Source of the DNA: Deinococcus sp. Arct2-2
GTDB taxonomy: Bacteria > Deinococcota > Deinococci > Deinococcales > Deinococcaceae
Length of the DNA: 64,000 bases
Assembly (NCBI RefSeq): GCF_004801315.1
Contig: NZ_SSNW01000017.1
Location: 6,175 to 70,174, forward strand
Reading direction: 5' to 3'
Shown here: piece after piece, positions 33,145-40,991 of the stretch
How positions within the stretch are numbered: position 1 is the first letter of the stretch
Layout: every line of letters starts with the position of its first letter
Notes under the pieces: model-generated
Told to the model about the DNA's origin: nothing
Seen by the model: only the letters and a program-made list of their open reading frames with translations
Databases searched by the model: none
Made by a program: the position numbers and the translations under genes

Positions 33145-35375
33145 GGCTCGTCCTCCTCCGCGGCGGCCGCGTTCAGAAGATCTTTCAGGTCGTCGTAGAG
33201 GCCGGCGCGGTCATCCCGGTCCAGCGTCTGCTGGCCCCGGCTGTGAGGAATGACCACGGCCCGGGTCAGGGGTTCTGCGGCCTCCAGCGGAGCAGGCCGC
33301 TCCAGGGGAGGCGGGGCCTCCACGCCGAGTGCAGCCGCGCGCTCCCGTTGCGCGGCCTGCTGCCGGGACTGCTCGTTGCGCTCCGTTCGGCCCAGCTTGC
33401 CCCCCTCCGGCTTGCGGTTGAGCTTCAAGAGCACCTCTAAGGCCTCCGCACGGGCCTGCCGCCTTTCCTGGGCCAGGCGCGTATCGTAGAGGTTGCGGCG
33501 CTCGTCGCGCCGGTTGTCGATGGCCTGATGGTTGTTGAAGCCGTGCTGCCGGAAAGAAGCGGAGGCGGATTCGTACAGGAGGTCTTGGAAGGGCCGGCTG
33601 GGATGGTCGATGTCCACCCAGGGCAGGGCGTGGTAGACGGGTTCCGCTCCGTCAGCGGGGTAGGGATCCTGGAAGAAGATGTAGGAGGGGTCACGGGGGT
33701 CGATCAGGAACGGCCACTTTCCCTCCAGCTCGGGGTAGGGGGAGGCCGCCTGGCGGTAGGGGTTGAGTTCCGGCCCGTCGTAGCGGCGGTACTGGATGGT
33801 GACGCCGTTCTCCCCGATGCGGCGCTTTTCGCGGCGCAGGGACAGGTAGTAGGCATTGCGCGACCGGGGCACGGTCAGGAAGCCCTGCATCTTCAGGCCG
33901 AGCTCAAGCATCTGGTTGGGGCTGAGCTTCAGCTTGGGCCGCAGGGGGTCAAAGCAGGCGTCGTGACTGCGCTCGTTGTACTCAGAGGTGATCACCGCAC
34001 CGATCAAGCTCATCAGCTCGGTGCGGGTGTGGTAGCCCCGGACATCTTTGCCACGCTTCTGGACGTTCGGGCCCACGTAGCCCCAGAGAGACTCGGCGAA
34101 GCGCTCTCTCAGGGTGCCGAACAGCGTCTCGACGTGGGACTTGTCGCTGCCCTTCAAGGGACGGGCAAAGCGGAAGTCGAAGGTGTAGTCGTCTGCCAGG
34201 GCCTCCAGATAGCTGCCGATAAAGATCTTGCCGCCATCAACGACCAGCAGTTCAACCAGCAACGGAGGGGAGGCGGCGAGGTGCAGGTCCGCGTCCAGAC
34301 CGAACGCCTCGATGACGATTTCCTCGGGAACGCCGGTGTAGGGCCACCTCGAGGCGCTGGGCCAGTCGGGATGCCACACCTTGGGAAAGAGGATGCCAAT
34401 GACCAAGCCGGTGGCGTCCCGTCCAGCGGGCTCGGCCTCGACCAGGTCCCAGCTGACGATGGCGCGGCTCCAGAGATCCAGGGCGATCAGCAGAGACAGC
34501 CGCAGCTCGGTCCCGTCGACCTCGCTGATCGCGGACAGGTCGAGGCGGGTGTAATCCAGCAGGACAATCTGCCCCGGACGGTCTGCCCGGGCCCGCCCGA
34601 AGGGCCGCTTCTTGAGGTTGGAGCGGATGCTGTCGCGCTGCCGGGCGGTCTTGAACAGCGTGGGGGCCGTGGCGCGAACCAACTCGGCGAACTTGGTGCG
34701 GGCCGGTGGACGCACCTTGCCGGGCCCCTCCCCCTCATCCCCTGCGAGCTGGTTTTGGGCGCGGAGCTTCTGGGTGGTGAGGCGCCGCAGCTCGTCCAGC
34801 GTGACGTCCGACCGACCCTCCAGGTCGTCTTGCACCTTGTCGATGGCGCGCATGATCAGGTGATCGCTGGCCGAGTGCGGGTTGGCGATGCGCAGGTGGC
34901 GGCGGTCCACCAGGCCGAACACGCCGCGGTTGTTGTGCTGATAGGCGGCGATCCAGCGGTGGATCTGGCGCTCGCTGACCTTCGAGGCCGGGTCTTCCGC
35001 GCGGAGTTCAGCGACTTTGCGGCGAACGCGCGCATTTTGAGAGAACAGCGCCGGGTCATAGTCGGGGTGAATGGGCCCGCCCCGCTCGGAGGTGCCGTGG
35101 AGAACTTCCAGGACGTGGCGAGCCAGCTTTTGTGCCTTCTCCTGCACCTCCCGGGGCAGCATGTCGAACATGGCCTGGTAGCGGTCAAGGGGAGGCTCTT
35201 CCAGGCCGACGACGGCGTAATCGTGGGCCTGCAGGACGGAGGCCCAGACCGCCGTGATTTCCACGCCCTCGTCGTCACGCAGGCGGAGGTCGTGGGCGGG
35301 CTGGGCGACGACCTTCCACTCCCGCCCGGCGTAGCGGAGCCGGGTGCCGATCTCCACCTGGGCCGCGCGGGTCAT
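33141..35375 (-). CDS. tnsB: TnsB-like DDE transposase, element 2
   Basis: A 744-residue transposase from the ATG at 35375, which overlaps the tnsA stop by 4 bp; the longer frame lies within tnsA. Helical DNA-binding domains (SERQIHRWIAAYQHNNRG, near residue 140) precede an RNase H-like core with Asp in VLLDYTRLD (about 272), Asp in LLVVDGGKIF (about 378) and Glu in KSHVETLFG (about 415). A Mu C-terminal domain and a long charged tail follow. It should bind the AWAGTTGTCA-type repeats found in both ends of element 2. All catalytic residues are present. Confidence 0.93.
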   Translation of the reverse strand: MTRAAQVEIGTRLRYAGREWKVVAQPAHDLRLRDDEGVEITAVWASVLQAHDYAVVGLEEPPLDRYQAMFDMLPREVQEKAQKLARHVLEVLHGTSERGGPIHPDYDPALFSQNARVRRKVAELRAEDPASKVSERQIHRWIAAYQHNNRGVFGLVDRRHLRIANPHSASDHLIMRAIDKVQDDLEGRSDVTLDELRRLTTQKLRAQNQLAGDEGEGPGKVRPPARTKFAELVRATAPTLFKTARQRDSIRSNLKKRPFGRARADRPGQIVLLDYTRLDLSAISEVDGTELRLSLLIALDLWSRAIVSWDLVEAEPAGRDATGLVIGILFPKVWHPDWPSASRWPYTGVPEEIVIEAFGLDADLHLAASPPLLVELLVVDGGKIFIGSYLEALADDYTFDFRFARPLKGSDKSHVETLFGTLRERFAESLWGYVGPNVQKRGKDVRGYHTRTELMSLIGAVITSEYNERSHDACFDPLRPKLKLSPNQMLELGLKMQGFLTVPRSRNAYYLSLRREKRRIGENGVTIQYRRYDGPELNPYRQAASPYPELEGKWPFLIDPRDPSYIFFQDPYPADGAEPVYHALPWVDIDHPSRPFQDLLYESASASFRQHGFNNHQAIDNRRDERRNLYDTRLAQERRQARAEALEVLLKLNRKPEGGKLGRTERNEQSRQQAAQRERAAALGVEAPPPLERPAPLEAAEPLTRAVVIPHSRGQQTLDRDDRAGLYDDLKDLLNAAAAEEDEP

Positions 35376-36166
35376 GGGTGCACCGGGCGCTGGGGCGCGA
35401 GGGGGCCGGGCAGGATCCGGGTGCGGTTGTTGAGCGGCCGGTCGAGATCGTACCTGAGCTCGCCGCGCCACATCAGGTGAAACAGAGTGGGGCGGATGAA
35501 GTACGGGGGGGTGAAGCAGGCGGCTTCGAGCTCGGCGATGGTGAGGCGGTCTCCCAGGGCCAGGTGAAGCACCTCGGGGCTGGCCTCGGTGAAGCCCAGG
35601 GGCTGGCGGCGGAAGCCGCTCAGGAACCGCACGTTGTGGGCCTGGGTGACGGTGGGCTCGCCCCAGACCTCGTAGTCCAGGCCCGCGGCCTGGGCGATTT
35701 CGCGGGTGGTCTCAAAGAACAGTTGGCTGCGGGGGTCACCCTGCAGGGCGCGTGGGCGGACGTCGACGAGCAGCTTGGGCTGACCCCGGCGGCGCAGGAA
35801 CAGGTCGGGGATGTGCAGGTGCTCTTCTCCCCCGCGGTGGAACTTCAGAAGGAACGGCTGGGTGACGGCCCCGAGGGTGGCCGGGTCAAGGTCGGCGTAC
35901 CGCAGGCGCAGGTGTTCGAGGACGCTGGCGTAGGGCAGGCGCCGGCCGGTGCGGGTGAACCAGTAGGTGCCGCCGATCGAGGTCTGACCGCGGTAGTTGG
36001 TGGGGCGGGCGGCGTCGCGGCCGGTGCGCTTTTTCTGACCGGGAGGCCCTTCGTAGTGCAGGCGCAGGGGCAGCAGATCCTCCGGGTCGAGGATGCTCAG
36101 CTCGCTGGCAGGCCGGGTCACAGTCTGCTTGTGTCGGGGCGCGTAGGTGACTTCGCGGCGATCCAT
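35372..36166 (-). CDS. tnsA: TnsA-like endonuclease, element 2
   Basis: A 264-residue protein. Conserved parts are TNYRGQTSIGGTYWF (about 56), Glu84 in SVLEHLRLRY, TQPFLLKF, Asp121 in IPDLFLRR and LLVDVRP at 132-138. Arg137 occupies the place of the usual catalytic-site Lys; the copy in element 1 has Asn there. With TnsB it should excise the element by cut-and-paste. First gene of tnsABC-tniQ, preceded by a 280-bp leader and the operator at 36445. Confidence 0.87.
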   Translation of the reverse strand: MDRREVTYAPRHKQTVTRPASELSILDPEDLLPLRLHYEGPPGQKKRTGRDAARPTNYRGQTSIGGTYWFTRTGRRLPYASVLEHLRLRYADLDPATLGAVTQPFLLKFHRGGEEHLHIPDLFLRRRGQPKLLVDVRPRALQGDPRSQLFFETTREIAQAAGLDYEVWGEPTVTQAHNVRFLSGFRRQPLGFTEASPEVLHLALGDRLTIAELEAACFTPPYFIRPTLFHLMWRGELRYDLDRPLNNRTRILPGPLAPQRPVHP

Positions 36167-36444
36167 GTGGGCCTCCTGGGAATGCAGGGGGCAGCCCAGA
36201 ACCGGGGCCGCTCGCCGGGTGGGTGAGCGCGGTTCTGGGCTGGGGGCAGGGCGGCTGGAGGTCGGAGGGGGAGCGGCGGGGGATGGCGACGGGCACCGGC
36301 GGCGACGCGCTCAGGCGCATGCTGCACGGCGGTGCCGTCGCTGTGCTGGGGCACAACGCGGTATCCTGCCATTGGCTTCTCCTGTCGGGAAGGCCAGGAA
36401 AGCACCGGGATCCGTTCGCTGCGGGAGACTCGGTGCTTTCGACT
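36167..36444. other. Leader between tnsA of element 2 and its operator
   Basis: No credible separate gene; open frames here are shadows. A start nearer the operator for tnsA is not supported by conservation. Confidence 0.45.
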
Positions 36445-36458
36445 GTGACAGGTGTCAC
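36445..36458. promoter_or_regulatory. LexA-like operator upstream of tnsABC-tniQ, element 2
   Basis: GTGACAGGTGTCAC is a perfect palindrome with the same TGACA-NN-TGTCA core as the operator at 29951-29966. It lies upstream of tnsA and is not seen elsewhere in the DISARM-like cargo. Confidence 0.72.
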
Positions 36459-37004
36459 TGCCCCTTCCGCCTTCAACTGTACGACCAGCTTAGCCGATTC
36501 GCAAGGGGTGGAAGGGGCGAAAAAGTGCGTCCGGGAAGGCAGAAAGAGCCGGAGCGGAAAAGTGAGATTTGGGCGTCAGGAGCCCGGGGTGAACGGGGCG
36601 CCGCGCTCCAGACAGCTGGTGGAAGGTGGGGGAAAGCATCTCACTTACCCCACTCGCCAGAAGTCAGATGAGAATCGGGCGCCTTAAATGAGAAAAGTCT
36701 AAATAAGAGCAGACGAGGCCCAGCCAGGCTGAGAAGCATTACGCTGGTCTCACGCCTGACTGGGATCCCGTCCACTGTCGCAAGAGGACGATACATGGTT
36801 CCGCTGCTGGCATGCAAAGGAGGCTGCTCCCAGCACCTTCTGGCAGGCAGCGGCCACTTCCCCGGACCCCACGGCCCAGGCTGGGAGGTGAGCCATGATG
36901 CTGGCATCTGACCACGCGCCCCGCTGATTCTGTACAGGCACTGCCCAAAGGCAGTGCCGCGCGCCCGCGTGTCCGTCTGACGACGGTCTGAAAGGAGGAA
37001 AGGG
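36459..37004. other. Intergenic stretch between tnsA of element 2 and the mazEF-type operon
   Basis: No gene is credible. Repeats of the form RTGAGAWTYGGGCG occur at about 36561-36575 and 36668-36681, and an inverted CATCTCACTT occurs at about 36638-36647; their role is unknown. A perfect hairpin GGCACTGCC CAAA GGCAGTGCC lies at 36937-36958, shortly before the ribosome site of the next gene. Promoters for both divergent operons must lie here. Confidence 0.5.
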
Positions 37005-37850
37005 GTGAGCGAGAATATCGTGGAAGTGCAAATGCAAGTCAAGCTGCCGGAAACGCGGCTGGGGTATGAGGAGGGGAACCTGCAGAAGTTCCTCGAACTT
37101 CAGGCCAAGGTCTGGGGCCTGTTGGGGAGTGGCGACGTGGTGCCAGCGCCGTCCAAGGAGACCTTTGAGCAGCGGGCGGGACTGATCTGCCAGGTGTGGG
37201 ACGGCATGCTGGCGCAGACGGCCCTGACTTTTGACCTGACAAAGGAAGAGGCGGCCGCCCGCGTCACCCAGTGGCGGGGTGGGACGCCGACCAGCAGTTC
37301 AGCAGATCGGCGACTGGAATTGGAACTGGAACTGGAGAAGCAGGCCCTGAAAGCTTGGGCAGGGGAAGTGGCCTCGGTGGTGCTCGGGGTGCTGGGCGGA
37401 TGCAAGCGCTTCAAGGTGCCTCACGGCAGCGCCATGACCAAGCTCTGGTTGCTGGCCTGCGGCGAGACGGGCGCGGGGCACATCAACCCCCGGGAGTTGA
37501 ATCTTCGCGCACACTACTTTGATCCGGTGTGTGAAGGGGGTTGGATGAAGCTTCCCAGCTGGATGCGGATGAATGGCTCAATCAATAAGCCCTTTGACAG
37601 CCTGTTCGAGAACAACGAAGAGAAAGTCGCACGCCCCGTGCTGTCTGGGCACGGGACGAATGTGGTGCATGCTTACGGCCTGCGCCCGCAGGGCCGGGAG
37701 GCCTTCCCCGACGATCTACTGGAGGCAGGCCTGCCTGCGGGCGGCTATGAGGAGATACAAACCTTGCTGCGCGCGGTGCGCCTGCCAGCGACGTATCCAC
37801 CGAACCTGCGGGCGACAGCGACTGAGTTCCTGGGGCCGGTGGGGTCATGA
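37005..37850 (+). CDS. Hypothetical protein coupled to a mazEF-type pair
   Basis: A 281-residue protein of unknown family. The GTG start at 37005 has a very strong AAAGGAGG. Its stop overlaps the mazE-like start by 4 bp, so all three genes are one translational unit. The sequence is soluble and helical, with an acidic-hydrophobic LELELELE run near residue 107 and no metal or nucleotide motif that I recognise. A C-terminal PGGY/RLPATYPPNL stretch could be a partner-binding tail. It may be a third component of the toxin-antitoxin unit or unrelated cargo of element 2. Confidence 0.7.
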   Translation: MSENIVEVQMQVKLPETRLGYEEGNLQKFLELQAKVWGLLGSGDVVPAPSKETFEQRAGLICQVWDGMLAQTALTFDLTKEEAAARVTQWRGGTPTSSSADRRLELELELEKQALKAWAGEVASVVLGVLGGCKRFKVPHGSAMTKLWLLACGETGAGHINPRELNLRAHYFDPVCEGGWMKLPSWMRMNGSINKPFDSLFENNEEKVARPVLSGHGTNVVHAYGLRPQGREAFPDDLLEAGLPAGGYEEIQTLLRAVRLPATYPPNLRATATEFLGPVGS

Positions 37851-38083
37851 AGGGGAAGGAGCGGGCCAGGGCGTTGAAGCCTCTGAAAATATGCGAGTGG
37901 GGCGGCAGCAAGGCGGTGGTGATTCCAAAGCAGGTGTGGGAATATTACGGCATCGACGTGGATGATGAATTCATCCCCATGATGGAGCCGGCCTGCCTGT
38001 CGTTGTTCCCGGTGCGGCGCAGACTGCTGCTTGACCTGGTTCGGGGACTCACCCCCGACAATCAGCATGAAAGGTCCTGGTGA
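37847..38083 (+). CDS. mazE: MazE-like AbrB/SpoVT-fold antitoxin
   Basis: A 78-residue protein whose core KICEWGGSKAVVIPKQVWEYYGIDVDDEFI is the swapped-hairpin AbrB/MazE DNA-binding fold. A short C-terminal tail (FPVRRRLLLDLVRG) is suited to bind the toxin. It overlaps the upstream hypothetical gene and the downstream mazF-like gene. MazE-type proteins neutralise the toxin and repress the operon together with it. Confidence 0.82.
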   Translation: MKGKERARALKPLKICEWGGSKAVVIPKQVWEYYGIDVDDEFIPMMEPACLSLFPVRRRLLLDLVRGLTPDNQHERSW

Positions 38084-38400
38084 TGGCCATGGTCTTCCGG
38101 CGGGGGGATCTGGTAAGAGATACACGCCAGCCCGCGGGCGAGCGGCCGCGCTTGGCGCTCGTGCTCAGTCATGACGAGCTCAATACCGTCAACACAGGGT
38201 TGATCGTGGCGTGGCTCGCGTGGACTTCGTTGGGCAATTCCTTGGAGGTGTTGCTGGGAGATGATCCGGATGAAGGGGTGGTACTGGTGGATTTTCTAGA
38301 CCGCCTGCCGACCCGGCACGTAGAGCTGAGGGGCGCGGTGACGCCCAGAGTGATTCGGGAGGTACAGGCCATCCTTGATGTGGCTCTTCTGCAACATTGA
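38083..38400 (+). CDS. mazF: MazF/PemK-type endoribonuclease toxin
   Basis: A 105-residue protein taken from the ATG at 38083; GTG at 38080 and ATG at 38089 are alternatives. The MazF fold is recognisable: FRRGDLVR at the N-terminus, ERPRLALVLSHDELN, LIVAWL, a central EGVVLVDFLDRLPTRHV strand pair and a final helix VTPRVIREVQAIL. MazF toxins cut RNA at short sequences. A perfect hairpin follows at 38412-38440. The operon lies between tnsA and the right end of element 2 and points at that end. Confidence 0.85.
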   Translation: MAMVFRRGDLVRDTRQPAGERPRLALVLSHDELNTVNTGLIVAWLAWTSLGNSLEVLLGDDPDEGVVLVDFLDRLPTRHVELRGAVTPRVIREVQAILDVALLQH

Positions 38401-38946
38401 GACTTAAATCGAGTGGCGCTGCCGGTGAGGCAGCGCCACTTGTTCGGTGCGCGGACTGACAACTTTCTGCGGATACGGACAAGAGGACGCTCAGTCCCAC
38501 CAGAACGGCAAAAAGTACTGCTTGACAGTCGGGGCTTGCCGCGTCTTTCTTTCAGTATCCGGAAGGCAATGGGGGCGCCGGGCAATCCCGTGAAGGCTGC
38601 AGTTCAGGGCGGCCCATGTGGCCAGCGGCTTCAGAAAGGGCTAGGGCTGGTCGGGGTTGTGCGTTGTCTCACGGTGCTCATCCACTGACAACTATCTGCG
38701 GACACTGACAGATAGAGCGAGGGCACCACCAGGACAGCCTTTTTTGGAAAATTCTGCGCGGTTTTGTCGTGTATTGATGTCCATGCAGGTGGGATGCAGC
38801 GAGATCTGCGTGGGGAGACAGGCGCTTTGGGTTCCATTGAGCTGCGCAGGGACAAGGAAAGCAAGAGAGAAAGACGCCTGTTAAGGCGTCTTTCTTGGGT
38901 ACTGACATGAATAGGCGGACACTGACAACTATCTACGTGCTTTACA
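38401..38946. other. Right end of element 2 with TnsB sites, no gene
   Basis: Sites of the TGACAACTWTCT type lie at 38457-38466, 38686-38700 and 38923-38932, with partial copies at 38471-38483, 38706-38715 and 38903-38912. Two of them are followed by GCGGAYACKGACA, so the sites come in pairs. A hairpin GAAAGACGCCT GTTA AGGCGTCTTTC lies at 38869-38894. The terminus TTTACA ends at 38946. Confidence 0.8.
38412..38440 (+). terminator. Terminator-like hairpin after mazF
   Basis: A 12-bp perfect stem (AGTGGCGCTGCC with its complement, loop GGTGA) lies 11 bp past the mazF stop; the T-tract is weak. Confidence 0.6.
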
Positions 38947-38951
38947 TGGCA
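38947..38951. repeat. Target-site duplication TGGCA, right copy (element 2)
   Basis: It matches 14788-14792 and lies 11 bp from the pilC stop codon. Confidence 0.85.
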
Positions 38952-38962
38952 CGCGACAACAA

Positions 38963-40183
38963 TCATTTGCTTAACTGGCCGATGATGGCGAACATAGGCA
39001 AGAACATGCCCGCAACAATGGTTCCTACGATTCCGCCCAAGAATACGATCATTAAAGGTTCAATAGCGGCGGTTAGACTATCCACTGCTTCATCCACCTC
39101 GCGGTCATAAAAGTCACCGACTTTGCCCAGCATCGTATCGAGTGCGCCCGTTTCTTCACCAATAGACACCATGCTAATGACCATTGGCGGGAAGACTTTG
39201 CTGGTGGCTAAGCTCGAACTCATTTGCTCACCCACCATGACCACGTTCTTGGCATTCTCAATGGTTTCTTCCACGACAGCGTTGTTAGCTGTGCCTTTAG
39301 TAATCTCCAAGCTCTCGATAATATTCACGCCGCTGCCAATGAGGAGGCCGAAGGTGCGGGCAAACGAGCTGATTGCGCTCTTTTTGGTCAGTGGCCCAAA
39401 GACAGGCAAGCGCAACTTGATGTCATCAATAATCATGCGGCCTTTGGGTGTTTTGTAATACCAACGGTAAATAACCACGAAGATCGCAATGAATACAAAG
39501 ATCAATAAGCTTCTATATCGGAGGAAGTCGGACACAGCCATCAGCATTCTAGTAATGAATGGTAATGGGGCGTCAAGCTGCGACAGAATGCTTGCAAACT
39601 GCGGCACGATGGTGGTCAGTAGGAAATAGGTGATGCCGATAGCGAAGACCAGCACTACTACAGGATAAGTTAGGGCGCTCTTCAGTTTGCCGCGCAGGGC
39701 CAATTCTTTTTCCTGAAAGCTGGCGATTCGTTCCAAAATGCTATCGAGCGTGCCGCTGGTTTCGCCTGCGCGGACGAGGTTGATATACAAGCGGTTGAAG
39801 ATTTTGGGGTGTTTCGCCATCGCTTCACTGAGCGGCGTCCCACTTTCTACGTCGTTCCGGAGAACTTTAAGGACGGCTTGAAACGCTTTGCTTTCGATCT
39901 GCCGTTGCAAAATAGCCAACGACTGCACCAACGGCACGCCTGCATTAATGAGGGTGGCCAACTGCTTGCTGAACACTGCCACTTGCTTCAGTCCCGGCGG
40001 ACGATCTGTGAGGCCCGGAATCTTGATATCGGCGTTCATGCCGCTCTTGGGAGCTTTGATCTCCACAATCATCAGATTTTTGGCCCGCAACGTATCGCGA
40101 ACCTGATTCAGCGTTTCAGCTTCCATCTGAGACTTCAGGACCTTGCCGCTCTGGTCCCGGACACGATATTCGAAGACCGGCAT
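38963..40183 (-). CDS. pilC: Type IV pilus/type II secretion inner-membrane platform protein
   Basis: A 406-residue GspF/PilC protein of normal length. It has an N-terminal cytoplasmic segment starting MPVFEYRVRDQSGKVLKSQ and two T2SSF domains (about residues 70-195 and 270-400). Membrane helices lie near 172-192, 222-242 and 375-398. The motif GVPLVQSL.. in the first domain is echoed by GVNIIESLEI in the second. PilC works with PilB/PilT ATPases to assemble and retract pili, which in Deinococcus-Thermus also serve DNA uptake. The coding sequence is intact. Element 2 ends 11 bp plus 5 bp past its stop, so its 3' end is the probable Tn7-like attachment site. Confidence 0.94.
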   Translation of the reverse strand: MPVFEYRVRDQSGKVLKSQMEAETLNQVRDTLRAKNLMIVEIKAPKSGMNADIKIPGLTDRPPGLKQVAVFSKQLATLINAGVPLVQSLAILQRQIESKAFQAVLKVLRNDVESGTPLSEAMAKHPKIFNRLYINLVRAGETSGTLDSILERIASFQEKELALRGKLKSALTYPVVVLVFAIGITYFLLTTIVPQFASILSQLDAPLPFITRMLMAVSDFLRYRSLLIFVFIAIFVVIYRWYYKTPKGRMIIDDIKLRLPVFGPLTKKSAISSFARTFGLLIGSGVNIIESLEITKGTANNAVVEETIENAKNVVMVGEQMSSSLATSKVFPPMVISMVSIGEETGALDTMLGKVGDFYDREVDEAVDSLTAAIEPLMIVFLGGIVGTIVAGMFLPMFAIIGQLSK

Positions 40184-40307
40184 ATAAGGTCAGTATAGTC
40201 GGGGCGGTCTTGCCTGTACCTTACAGGGCGCGACGTTCAGAAGTCCCAAGAATGTCAATCTAAGCAGGCTGGAATCTGAACAGCAGAGCACAAGGACGAA
40301 AGACAAC

Positions 40308-40991
40308 ATGCAGCTATCCCCCTCCTCCTCACAACTTACGCCTCAGCTTCGGCAGGCAATTTCTGCCCTAGAAGCAGGCCAAATCGTCGGCTATCCCAGC
40401 GAAACCGTGTGGGGCTTGGCCGCTCACGCCGCTCGTCCGGGGGCAGTGGAGGCGCTCACACTCCGCAAGGGCCGAGAGGTGGGTAAACCTATTCAGGTGT
40501 CATGTCTGGATCTGGAGGCGGTGCGGGCGGTGGCCCATTGGAACCCGGCGCTGGAGGTGTTGGCTCCCTTTTGGCCCGGCCCGCTCACGGTCGTCACGGC
40601 GGCCCTTCCCAGTTGCCCGCCAGACCTTGCGCCCGGCGGCTGGGTGGGCGTGCGCGTGCCCGCTCATCCGGTGATTCAGGCGTTGCTGGCCCGCTGCGGT
40701 GGTCTGCTCGCTACCACCAGTCTCAATCCCAGCGGCCACCCTGCCGCACGCACTTTTGCCGAAGCTCAGGCCTACGCTTTGGCCGATCTTTTGCTGACCG
40801 ACTCCCAGAATGGGGAAGATGCACCTGCCGGGGTCGCCAGCACCGTGATTCAATTGCCTAACATTGGGCTGCCTAACACTGGGCAGCGGGTGGCGCGGGT
40901 TCTGCGCGAAGGTGGGCTGCCTGTTGCGGTGCTGGCCGAAGCTTTGGCGCGGGTCGGTGTGCATCTGGCCCCAATAGAGCAGCCGAAATGA
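40308..40991 (+). CDS. tsaC: Threonylcarbamoyl-AMP synthase (TsaC/Sua5/YrdC family)
   Basis: A 227-residue YrdC-domain protein. Characteristic parts are GYPSETVWGLA, the KGR motif in TLRKGREVGKPIQV, FWPGPLTVV, and LLATTSLNPSGHPA. It makes threonylcarbamoyl-adenylate from Thr, bicarbonate and ATP for t6A37 of tRNAs. The C-terminal Sua5 domain is absent, so it is of the short TsaC type. A near-duplicated LPNIG/LPNTG stretch (about residues 184-193) is a small curiosity. Its stop overlaps the scpB start, indicating an operon. It is divergent from pilC. Confidence 0.88.
   Translation: MQLSPSSSQLTPQLRQAISALEAGQIVGYPSETVWGLAAHAARPGAVEALTLRKGREVGKPIQVSCLDLEAVRAVAHWNPALEVLAPFWPGPLTVVTAALPSCPPDLAPGGWVGVRVPAHPVIQALLARCGGLLATTSLNPSGHPAARTFAEAQAYALADLLLTDSQNGEDAPAGVASTVIQLPNIGLPNTGQRVARVLREGGLPVAVLAEALARVGVHLAPIEQPK

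Larger units (their letters stand above)
14793..38946. mobile_element. Tn7-like element 2, 24.2 kb, carrying a DISARM-like system
   Basis: The left end begins TGTACAGCCCGCGCGAAGTT (14793) and the right end, read inward on the minus strand, begins TGTAAAGCACGTAGATAGTT (38946). Both continue GTCA, giving 17 of 24 matching bases in register. A 5-bp duplication TGGCA flanks it exactly. Further TnsB-site candidates of the AWAGTTGTCA type lie at 14859-14868, 14885-14896, 38457-38466, 38686-38710 and 38903-38932. The right end is 11 bp plus the duplication away from the pilC stop, with tnsA toward that end. Cargo includes RES/Xre, the DISARM-like operon, a nuclease and small genes, and a mazEF-type operon. 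Confidence 0.88.

Noticed and set aside
30045..36166. CRISPR-associated (CAST) reading of the second tns set
   Set aside because: No cas genes or array are present and TniQ has TnsD length; insertion next to pilC fits protein-guided targeting.
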